The notes beneath the pieces are model-generated. The model was not told the origin of the DNA. It saw nothing but the letters and a program-made list of their open reading frames with translations, and did not search any database. Below are positions 1-5,600 of a stretch of 6,057 nucleotides of DNA, in pieces (position 1 is the stretch's first letter; each line of letters opens with the position of its first letter). The DNA is from Streptosporangiaceae bacterium. Lineage in GTDB: Bacteria; Actinomycetota; Actinomycetes; Streptosporangiales; Streptosporangiaceae. The stretch is taken from assembly GCA_030040815.1 (NCBI GenBank), contig JASHSZ010000056.1, positions 1-6,057 of the forward strand, given 5' to 3'. A program made the translations under genes and the position numbers.

Positions 1-33
1 GTCAGCCAGGCGTGGCGCGACACCGTCATCTGA
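1..33 (+). CDS. possible C-terminal tail of an upstream gene (partial)
   Basis: Reading from base 1, frame 1 is open for ten codons (VSQAWRDTVI) and then stops at TGA 31-33. This could be the end of a + strand gene that begins left of the window. Ten codons are too few to identify a product. The only support is a plausible amino-acid composition and the position in front of a tandem gene cluster. It may equally be non-coding. Confidence 0.25.
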   Translation, partial: VSQAWRDTVI

Positions 34-96
34 CCGTCACGCGACCGCCACGGATCCGGCATCTTCGCGTTGCTGGCAGGTCGCCACGCCTTCGGG

Positions 97-111
97 GCCG
101 GCTCTCCCGGC
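97..111 (+). terminator. weak GC-rich hairpin between upstream tail and first gene
   Basis: GCCGG at 97-101 pairs with CCGGC at 107-111 around a five-base CTCTC loop, and two G-U pairs could extend the stem. It lies between the possible upstream stop (31-33) and the GTG at 152. No T-run follows, so this is at best a weak actinobacterial-type terminator and may be chance in GC-rich DNA. Confidence 0.15.
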
Positions 112-151
112 TTGGCCACAGCACGCGCCGACGTCAGGCACCATAGAGCCA

Positions 152-1819
152 GTGCATTCCATCGTGGCGATCACCGGGGCAATCCTGGCCGCGGTCGGCA
201 GCGGCGTGCTGCTCACGCGGTTCTTCCGCGCGCCCCGAGGCGATCTGGCCGCCTGGATCATCGGCCTGCTCGGGCTGCTGGTCAGCCTCGTTGCTCAGCT
301 GATCGGATACGTGAAGGGCTTCGACGGGACGACGTTCCGCGCGATGGAGCTCGGCGCCCAGGTGGTCGCGCCCATGGCGTTCCTGGCGGCTCTGGTTGAA
401 GTGTCCGCCAGGAGCGCGCTCGGCAGATTCTGCTCCCGGCTGTACATCGGCGCGCTCGGCATCGTCGCTTTGGTGATCCTGGCGCTGGACCAGCTGACCA
501 CTGCCCGGTTCAGCAAGTCGTGGCCGCCGCCCGCGACCTTCTATGAGACGCCGCCGAACTACGTGCTCATGTACGCCATTGGCCCGCTGACGGCTCTGGT
601 TGCCGTCATCGCGATGCTCATGGTGCTGGCCCGGTCCAGCAGGCCCGGCTGGAAGGACGCCGTGGCGGGCCAGCTGCTGGGTGGTTTCGCCGCCCTCTGT
701 TTGGCCTATCCGGGGCTGGCTGAGTTCGCCAGCCACCACGTCAAGATCCACATTCCGCTCGGCTCGGTCTTCGCCGTCATCTGCACATTCGCAGCCGTGC
801 TGGGCTGGCTCGCGGGCGAGCGCAGCGCGTCCCTTCCGCTGGCGGCCCTGCACGGTCAGACCGGCGGCGACGATGAAAGCGCCGATGGCGATCGACGTCG
901 GGATCCGGCGGACGGCTATCGCGGCGGCGATGGCTACGATCGCCATGGTCGCTACGATCGCGCCGACGGGTCTGGGCGCGCGGATCGATACGCCAGCGTT
1001 CCCGATCGTGGCCAGGACGACGGTTACTCCGATCCCCACTACCCCGACTCCTTCGGCGAGGGCGTGTACCGGGGCGGCGGGTTGTACCGGCCGGAGCGGC
1101 CAGGCCGGGACCCGCGCGGTGGCGCCCAGGCGGACAACCGGGCCACGGACGGGTACGCGGACTTTGAGACCGGTGACTTCCTGCCCGGCGATCTGCCGGA
1201 CGGTGACCGGGGCTGGGACGAGTCCGGGGTGGTGTCGCGGGGCGGCGAGTGGCAGGCGGGTCCGGAGCAGAGCGCCTGGGACGACGAGCAGGACGCCGAC
1301 CGGTGGCACGAGGACGACCCGGTCCGGCGCGGCCAGCCGGATCGCCGCCGCCACTATGACGACGATCCCGCCGACCGACGGCGGGCGGAACTATTCGGCC
1401 AGATCACGATCTACACCGTGATGGACGGCCGGGTCGAGGCGTTCGACCGGATCACCGAGCGCGTCGTCGAGCAGGTCCGCAGGCGCGAGCCGGACACGCT
1501 CGTGTTCATCGCGCACGCGGTTCCGTCGGCTCCGACGCAGCGCATCCTGTACCAGGTATACCGGTCCCGCGCCGCGTACCAGCGGCACCTGGCGCAGCCG
1601 CACATCCAGCAGTTTGATCTTGACCGGCGCGCCTACGTGCTCGCGACGAACGTCGTCGAACTCGGCCTGCAGCAGGCCAAGGTCTCACCGTTTCCCTCGG
1701 TTGCCGAGCTGTATCCGGAACCCGGCTACGACACGTCTGGCTTCGAGCGGCCAGACTATCTGCGCGACTACGGCCGGAGGTCGGCGCTGCGGGATGACGG
1801 GCCGCTGGAGTACCGGTGA
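152..1819 (+). CDS. seven-helix membrane protein with cytoplasmic ABM-like C-terminal domain
   Basis: This 555-residue protein has no name that I recognise. Seven hydrophobic segments are visible at about 3-22, 33-53, 67-85, 95-113, 137-160, 170-190 and 202-221. Basic loops after helices 1, 3, 5 and 7 predict N-out/C-in topology. Residues about 238-410 are an acidic, Arg/Gly/Tyr-rich linker that is probably disordered. Residues about 411-490 (from ITIYTVMDGRVEAFDRI to HLAQPHIQQF) resemble the ABM/YgiN-type ferredoxin-like monooxygenase fold, followed by a 65-residue tail. ABM proteins include quinol monooxygenases and IsdG/MhuD heme-degrading enzymes, but the Asn-Trp-His triad of the latter is not evident, so activity is unknown. 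The GTG at 152 is the only in-frame start near the first helix; the frame stays open to the left edge without another start. A Shine-Dalgarno sequence is poor (AGAG 145-148). The stop overlaps the next gene by 4 bp. Confidence 0.82.
   Translation: MHSIVAITGAILAAVGSGVLLTRFFRAPRGDLAAWIIGLLGLLVSLVAQLIGYVKGFDGTTFRAMELGAQVVAPMAFLAALVEVSARSALGRFCSRLYIGALGIVALVILALDQLTTARFSKSWPPPATFYETPPNYVLMYAIGPLTALVAVIAMLMVLARSSRPGWKDAVAGQLLGGFAALCLAYPGLAEFASHHVKIHIPLGSVFAVICTFAAVLGWLAGERSASLPLAALHGQTGGDDESADGDRRRDPADGYRGGDGYDRHGRYDRADGSGRADRYASVPDRGQDDGYSDPHYPDSFGEGVYRGGGLYRPERPGRDPRGGAQADNRATDGYADFETGDFLPGDLPDGDRGWDESGVVSRGGEWQAGPEQSAWDDEQDADRWHEDDPVRRGQPDRRRHYDDDPADRRRAELFGQITIYTVMDGRVEAFDRITERVVEQVRRREPDTLVFIAHAVPSAPTQRILYQVYRSRAAYQRHLAQPHIQQFDLDRRAYVLATNVVELGLQQAKVSPFPSVAELYPEPGYDTSGFERPDYLRDYGRRSALRDDGPLEYR
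863..1381 (+). other. low-complexity charged linker segment of the membrane-ABM gene
   Basis: This stretch encodes about residues 238-410, rich in Asp, Arg, Gly, Tyr and Glu, with short DR, DGY and RRR runs and no hydrophobic segment. It contains small direct repeats: GCTACGATCGC occurs at 933-943 and again at 951-961. GATC is dense between 890 and 1034, always in frame as Asp-Arg or Asp-Pro. It is best read as a flexible cytoplasmic spacer joining the membrane part to the ABM-like domain. Confidence 0.7.
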
Positions 1820-2064
1820 CCGGGACCCGGCCCCGCGTCACGCTGCTGACGCGTCCAGGCTGCCACCTGTGTGCGGACGCCCGCGCGATCGTCGCGCGAG
1901 TGGCCGCCGACCTGGGCGTCGCCTGGGAGGAGCGGGACGTCTCCGTGTCGGCCGACGACCTCGCGCGGTACTCGGAGATGATCCCGGTCACACTGGTTGA
2001 TGGCGTTCAGCACGATTTCTGGTGGGTGAGCGAGGAACGCCTGCGCGCGGCCCTGGTCAGCTGA
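1816..2064 (+). CDS. glutaredoxin family protein (thioredoxin-like, CHLC motif)
   Basis: This is an 82-residue thioredoxin-fold protein, the usual length for small actinobacterial glutaredoxin-like proteins (DUF836 type). A beta strand (VTLLTR) leads into Cys16-His-Leu-Cys19, the CxxC redox site, followed by a helix. IPVTLVDG at 56-63 supplies the cis-proline (Pro57) of the fold, and the C-terminus is helical (SEERLRAAL). The likely role is cytoplasmic thiol-disulfide exchange, possibly with mycothiol as the actinobacterial low-molecular-weight thiol; the substrate is unknown. The GTG start overlaps the preceding stop (GTGA, 1816-1819) and has GGAG at 1807-1810, five bases upstream, so the two genes are probably translationally coupled. 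I recall a closely similar protein just upstream of rex in Streptomyces, which supports a conserved neighbourhood. Confidence 0.9.
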   Translation: MTGTRPRVTLLTRPGCHLCADARAIVARVAADLGVAWEERDVSVSADDLARYSEMIPVTLVDGVQHDFWWVSEERLRAALVS

Positions 2065-2073
2065 ATCTGGCCT

Positions 2074-2094
2074 GGCCCAGCAGCGCGGCTGGCC
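2074..2094 (+). terminator. possible GC hairpin after the glutaredoxin gene
   Basis: GGCC 2074-2077 plus AGC 2079-2081 can pair with GCT 2088-2090 plus GGCC 2091-2094, leaving one bulged C and a six-base loop. It begins ten bases after the glutaredoxin stop and ends before the Rex operator, where an end to the upstream transcript would make sense. There is no T-tract, so it is weak evidence for termination. Confidence 0.25.
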
Positions 2095-2129
2095 CCAACC
2101 GTCCAGCTCTCGGCAGGCGCTGGGCGACT

Positions 2130-2158
2130 TTGTGCAAGCGTTCACAAGGGCGTACGGT
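2130..2158 (+). promoter_or_regulatory. putative rex operon promoter
   Basis: TTGTGC (2130-2135) and TACGGT (2153-2158) are separated by 17 bp. The -10 fits the actinobacterial TAnnnT pattern for the housekeeping sigma factor; the -35 matches only the TTG of TTGAC. Transcription would start at about 2164-2166, giving a leader of roughly 65 nt before rex. The -35 lies in the left arm of the Rex operator and the spacer covers the right arm, so Rex binding should block RNA polymerase. This is the only well-placed promoter candidate I see ahead of rex. Confidence 0.55.
2131..2146 (+). promoter_or_regulatory. Rex operator (ROP) site
   Basis: TGTGCAAGCGTTCACA is an inverted repeat matching the Streptomyces Rex operator TGTGAACnnnTTCACA, with a perfect right arm and two mismatches in the left. 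Flanking T and A at 2130 and 2147 extend the symmetry. It is 85 bp upstream of rex and overlaps the putative promoter. In S. coelicolor, Rex represses rex-hemACD through such a site and is released by NADH, so autoregulation by NADH/NAD+ is the natural reading here. Confidence 0.85.
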
Positions 2159-2217
2159 GGATCGTGATCGATCAGGCGCGGCTTCTGCGGCTCGCGCATT
2201 GGCATACCGAGTCCCCT

Positions 2218-2223
2218 GGAGGA
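2218..2223 (+). promoter_or_regulatory. ribosome binding site of rex
   Basis: GGAGGA lies seven bases upstream of the ATG at 2231. It is a strong match to the 16S rRNA 3' end and decides the start: the long N-terminal extension of this Rex is probably really translated rather than an artefact of choosing a start too far upstream. Confidence 0.75.
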
Positions 2224-2230
2224 CCGGCGC

Positions 2231-3247
2231 ATGTCCCGCCGTCCGGCCGTCACGCGCGGTAACCCGGCCCGCGGGGGTGCTGGCCGCCGCAACCCTGGCC
2301 AAGGCGGCACCGCCGCCTCCGACGGCGCCTCGCCCATCAGCCGCCGGGCAGGCAACGGAGCCGAGGACGCGCCCCCCTCGCACGGCATCCCAGACGCAAC
2401 GGTCGCTCGACTACCCGTGTACCTCCGCGCGCTCTACGCTCTCGCCGACCGGAGCGTGGCCACCGTGTCCAGCGAGGAGCTGGCCGCGGCCACCGGAGTG
2501 AACTCGGCCAAGCTCCGTAAGGACCTGTCCCATCTTGGCTCTTACGGCACCCGCGGGGTCGGATACGACGTCGACTACCTGGTCTACCAGGTGTCCCGCG
2601 AGCTGGGGCTGACCCAGGACTGGCCGGTGCTCATCGTCGGCGCCGGCAACCTGGGCCGGGCGCTCGCCAACTACGGCGGCTTCGCGTCCCGCGGGTTCCG
2701 CATCGCGGCGCTCGTCGACAGCGACCCCGCGGTCGTGGGCACCCTGATCGCCGGGCACACCGTGCGCAGCACAGCCGACATGGAGGATGTCATCCGGCGC
2801 CTTGGCGTGGCGATCGGAGTGATCGCGACGCCTGCGGCGGTCGCTCAGAATGTTGCCGATCGCCTAGTCGGTGCCAGCGTCACGAGTATCCTGAACTTCG
2901 CGCCGGTGGTGCTGAACGTGCCATCTGGCGTCGAGGTGCGTAAGGTCGACCTGTCGATCGAGTTGCAGATCCTCGCCTTCCACGCGCAGCGACGCGGAGC
3001 AGCCGTCGGGTGCTCCGAGCGCAAGCGGGACGGCCGCCTCGCCGGTCGGCGAATCGACGGCGTGCTGGAGACGGTCGGCGCGCTGGAGACGCACAGCGTG
3101 CCGGGGGGAGACGCGGTGCCGACCGAAAGCCAGGACCTGAGTGCGGCCGGGCTCAGCGCTACCGCTCGCCTGGACGTGGCAGCCGGGCTGGCAGCTCAGG
3201 GCACGCCCGACGAATACGAGACAGGAGTCCAGGCGGTAGGCACATGA
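2231..3247 (+). CDS. rex: redox-sensing transcriptional repressor Rex
   Basis: Rex is a homodimeric cytoplasmic repressor that binds its operator when NAD+ prevails and lets go when NADH rises. The core starts at about residue 52 (GIPDATVARLPVYLRAL). The winged helix follows, with recognition region VNSAKLRKDLSHLGSYGTRG at 90-109. The Rossmann domain has the glycine-rich loop GAGNLG at 137-142 and the NAD(H)-selecting acidic end of strand 2 at VDSD 162-165. SILNFAP is at 219-225 and the C-terminal swapped helix (LSIELQILAFHAQRR) at 241-255. At 338 residues it is longer than usual (S. coelicolor about 255): there are about 51 extra basic, Gly/Pro-rich residues in front and about 83 behind. The ATG has a GGAGGA ribosome site. 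It is the first gene of the heme operon and probably regulates it through the upstream operator; its stop overlaps the hemA start (ATGA). Confidence 0.95.
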   Translation: MSRRPAVTRGNPARGGAGRRNPGQGGTAASDGASPISRRAGNGAEDAPPSHGIPDATVARLPVYLRALYALADRSVATVSSEELAAATGVNSAKLRKDLSHLGSYGTRGVGYDVDYLVYQVSRELGLTQDWPVLIVGAGNLGRALANYGGFASRGFRIAALVDSDPAVVGTLIAGHTVRSTADMEDVIRRLGVAIGVIATPAAVAQNVADRLVGASVTSILNFAPVVLNVPSGVEVRKVDLSIELQILAFHAQRRGAAVGCSERKRDGRLAGRRIDGVLETVGALETHSVPGGDAVPTESQDLSAAGLSATARLDVAAGLAAQGTPDEYETGVQAVGT

Positions 3248-4659
3248 GCGTTCTGGTCGTCGGACTGAGCCACAAAGGCAGCCCGCTCGCGACGCTCGAG
3301 CGGGTCACGCTGACCGGAGACGCCCTGGACAAGCTCCTGCACGACGTCGCCAGGGCCGACGACGTGGCCGGCGCCTTCGTGCTGAGTACGTGCAACCGGG
3401 TCGAGATCTACGCCGAGGTCGACAAGTTCCACGGCGCCGTCGCCGCCCTCTGCGAGCTGCTGTCCCGGCACTCCCACGTGCCGCCCGCCGAGCTCACGCC
3501 GTGCTTGTACGTGCACTACCAGGACCGCGCCGTGCAGCATCTGCTGGCGGTGGCCTGCGGGCTTGACTCGATGGTGGTCGGCGAGAGCCAGATCCTCGGC
3601 CAGCTGCGGCAGGCGCTGCGGCAGGGCAGGGACCGGGCCACACTCTGCGGGACGCTATCCGATCTCGGCTCGCTGGCGCTGCGCGCCGGCAAGCGCGCGC
3701 AGGCGGAGACGAGCGTTGGCGCGGCGGGAGCGAGCTTGGTCAGCGTGGGCCTGCAGGCAGCCGCCAGGCATCTGGAGGGGAACGGGCTCGCCGGTAATGA
3801 CAGCCCTTCGCTCGCTGCACCGTCGTCCGCGATCGCCGGGACGCGAGTCCTCATCATCGGTGCGGGTGCGATGAGCGGCCTGGCGGTGGCGAGCCTGGCC
3901 AAGGCCGGCGCCTCCCGACTCGTGGTCGCGAGCCGCACCAGGCAACGGGCCCAGCGGCTCGCCGCCTCGGTCGGCGGCCGGGCCGCCGACATGGCGGACG
4001 TCGTCGCGGAGCTGGCCGTCGCGGACCTGGTCGTCACGTGCACGGGCGCATCCGGTCACGTCATCACGGCGGACATGATCGGCGCGGCCATGCAGCAGCG
4101 TGCGGCTGGCCCGGCCGGGGGCGGGCTGGTGCTGCTTGACCTGGCGATGCCGAGGGACGTGGAGCCCGCCGTGGCCACCCTGCCCGGCGTGGCGGTGACT
4201 GACCTGGAGACCCTGGCCGGCGACGGTCACCCGGCGTTCGAGCCGGGGGACCGGGAGATCGGCGAGGTCCGCCGGATCATCACCGAGGAGCTTGCCGCGC
4301 ACATGTCAGCAACCCGCGCGGCAGCCGTGACGCCGACCGTCGTCGCGCTGCGGGCCAAGGCCGCGCAGGTGGTCGACGCCGAGATCGCCCGGCTAGCGGG
4401 CCGCCTCGACCGGCTCGACGCTGCGGCGATGGACGAGGTGGCGAAGTCGATGCGGCGGGTCACCGACAAGCTGCTGCACGATCCGACCGTGCGAGTGAAA
4501 GAACTGGCTGGCGCTCCGGGCGCGGCCAGTTATGAGGACGCGCTGCGTGTCCTGTTCGACCTTGACCCGGCGGCGGTCCAGGCTGTTGCCCAGGCCGACG
4601 CCCAGCTGCCAGGCTGGCCGCAGCCCGCGACGAGTCAGGGGTACCGGGAGGAACGATGA
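3244..4659 (+). CDS. hemA: glutamyl-tRNA reductase
   Basis: HemA reduces the glutamyl group of charged tRNA-Glu with NADPH to glutamate-1-semialdehyde, the first committed step of C5-pathway tetrapyrrole synthesis. The 471-residue product has a typical length with a modest C-terminal tail. Visible are the N-terminal VVGLSHKGSPLATLERV, the catalytic Cys50 in STCNRVEIYA (48-57), His99 and the signature GLDSMVVGESQILGQ (106-120). The NADPH-binding domain has GAGAMSGLA at 206-214, and a helical dimerisation region runs from about 350 to 445. The ATG at 3244 is chosen because it directly precedes the conserved N-terminus and overlaps the rex stop by 4 bp. The frame is open back to 3010, but that extension is Arg-rich read-through of rex. 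The ribosome site is not strong: GGTAGG at 3235-3240 is close and AGGAG at 3223-3227 is distant, consistent with translational coupling to rex. Confidence 0.96.
   Translation: MSVLVVGLSHKGSPLATLERVTLTGDALDKLLHDVARADDVAGAFVLSTCNRVEIYAEVDKFHGAVAALCELLSRHSHVPPAELTPCLYVHYQDRAVQHLLAVACGLDSMVVGESQILGQLRQALRQGRDRATLCGTLSDLGSLALRAGKRAQAETSVGAAGASLVSVGLQAAARHLEGNGLAGNDSPSLAAPSSAIAGTRVLIIGAGAMSGLAVASLAKAGASRLVVASRTRQRAQRLAASVGGRAADMADVVAELAVADLVVTCTGASGHVITADMIGAAMQQRAAGPAGGGLVLLDLAMPRDVEPAVATLPGVAVTDLETLAGDGHPAFEPGDREIGEVRRIITEELAAHMSATRAAAVTPTVVALRAKAAQVVDAEIARLAGRLDRLDAAAMDEVAKSMRRVTDKLLHDPTVRVKELAGAPGAASYEDALRVLFDLDPAAVQAVAQADAQLPGWPQPATSQGYREER
4646..4652 (+). promoter_or_regulatory. ribosome binding site of hemC
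   Basis: GGGAGGA lies three bases before the ATG at 4656, inside the last codons of hemA. The motif is strong although the spacing is short, and it supports the 4-bp overlapping ATGA start of hemC. Confidence 0.6.
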
Positions 4660-5600
4660 GCGGCGCCCTGCTGCGCCTGGGCTCCCGCCGCAGTCCCATG
4701 GCGATGGAGCAGTCTCACCTTGTTGGCCGCGCTATCACGGCACAGACCGGGCGCGAGGTCTGCTATGTCGGTATCGAGTCCGCGGGTGACCGGAGCCGCG
4801 ACCTGCTGACCCAGATCGGCGGCACCGGCGTGTTCGTCAGCTCGCTGCGAGCCAGCCTGCTCGCCGGTGAGATCGACCTCGCCGTGCATTCGCTCAAGGA
4901 CCTGCCCACCGGCGCGGCGCCCGGTATCGCCCTCGCCGCGGTGCCGGTCCGGGATGATCCGCGGGATGCGCTGGTGACGCGGGACGGAGCGAAGCTTGCT
5001 GACCTGCCGGACCGGGCCACCATTGGTACCGGTTCGCCGCGCCGGGCCGCCCAGCTGCTGCTGCTGCGCCCTGATGTGCGCCCGGTTCCGGTCCGCGGCA
5101 ACGCGGGCACCCGGCTGGCCAAGGTCGAGACCGGCGAACTCGACGCGGTTGTGCTGGGCTATGCGGGCCTGGCGCGGATCGGGCGCCTGGACGCGGTGAC
5201 CCAGATCTTCGAGCCCGACGAGATGCTGCCCGCGGCCGGCCAGGGCGCGCTCGCGGTTGAGTGCAACCAGGCCAGGGAAGATCTCGTTGCGCTGCTCGGC
5301 TGCGTGGATGACCCGGTCAGCCGGGCGGCGACGACGGCAGAGCGCAGCCTGCTTGGCGGGCTGCTGGCTGGCTGCGCGGCACCGGTTGGGGCCTATGCCG
5401 CCGGGACAGACGAGCTTTCGCTGCACGGCGTCGTCGTGGCGGCGGACGGGGGAATGGCGCTTCGCGGCAGCGCGAGCGGCCCGCTGGCGGCGGCCGAGCT
5501 GATCGGTCGCCAGGTGGCCGCGGATCTGCTGAGCCGGGGCGCGGCAAGTGTTATGGCTGTGTCCGCCGGACACCTCAGTAGCGGGGACGATGAGAAGTGA
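4656..5600 (+). CDS. hemC: hydroxymethylbilane synthase (porphobilinogen deaminase)
   Basis: HemC joins four porphobilinogen molecules into linear hydroxymethylbilane in the cytoplasm. The 314-residue product has normal length and all landmarks: RLGSRRSPMAMEQS (7-20), HSLKDLPT (78-85, with Lys81 and catalytic Asp82), GTGSPRRAAQL (124-134) and RGNAGTRLAKVETGELDAV (147-165). LLAGCAAPVGAYA follows at 236-248, where Cys240 is the expected attachment point of the dipyrromethane cofactor. The enterobacterial GGKG motif reads GGTG (55-58); loss of this Lys appears usual in actinobacterial HemC and need not impair it. The ATG start overlaps the hemA stop (ATGA, 4656-4659), and the stop overlaps the next start (GTGA, 5597-5600). 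Its substrate, porphobilinogen, needs HemB, which is not in the window and may lie further downstream. Confidence 0.96.
   Translation: MSGALLRLGSRRSPMAMEQSHLVGRAITAQTGREVCYVGIESAGDRSRDLLTQIGGTGVFVSSLRASLLAGEIDLAVHSLKDLPTGAAPGIALAAVPVRDDPRDALVTRDGAKLADLPDRATIGTGSPRRAAQLLLLRPDVRPVPVRGNAGTRLAKVETGELDAVVLGYAGLARIGRLDAVTQIFEPDEMLPAAGQGALAVECNQAREDLVALLGCVDDPVSRAATTAERSLLGGLLAGCAAPVGAYAAGTDELSLHGVVVAADGGMALRGSASGPLAAAELIGRQVAADLLSRGAASVMAVSAGHLSSGDDEK

Noticed and set aside
1..151. Promoter for the first gene
   Set aside because: CATAGAG near 142-148 slightly resembles a -10, but it is only a few bases from the GTG and has no -35 at a suitable distance. I see no convincing promoter here.
134..1354. 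406-codon open frame on the minus strand
   Set aside because: It lies opposite the membrane-ABM gene, is Arg/Ala/Gly/Pro-rich without a recognisable domain, and long antisense frames are expected in GC-rich DNA. The + strand frame has coherent membrane helices and a domain.
1382..1621. IsdG/MhuD-type heme-degrading enzyme, tempting next to heme biosynthesis genes
   Set aside because: The Asn-Trp-His triad of those enzymes is not apparent in the ABM-like segment, which looks closer to the general YgiN-like type; a heme substrate is not supported.
3010..3243. N-terminal extension of the hemA frame back to an ATG at 3010
   Set aside because: The extension is Arg-rich, overlaps the end of rex out of frame and precedes the conserved HemA N-terminus. 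The ATG at 3244 fits the family and the overlap pattern.
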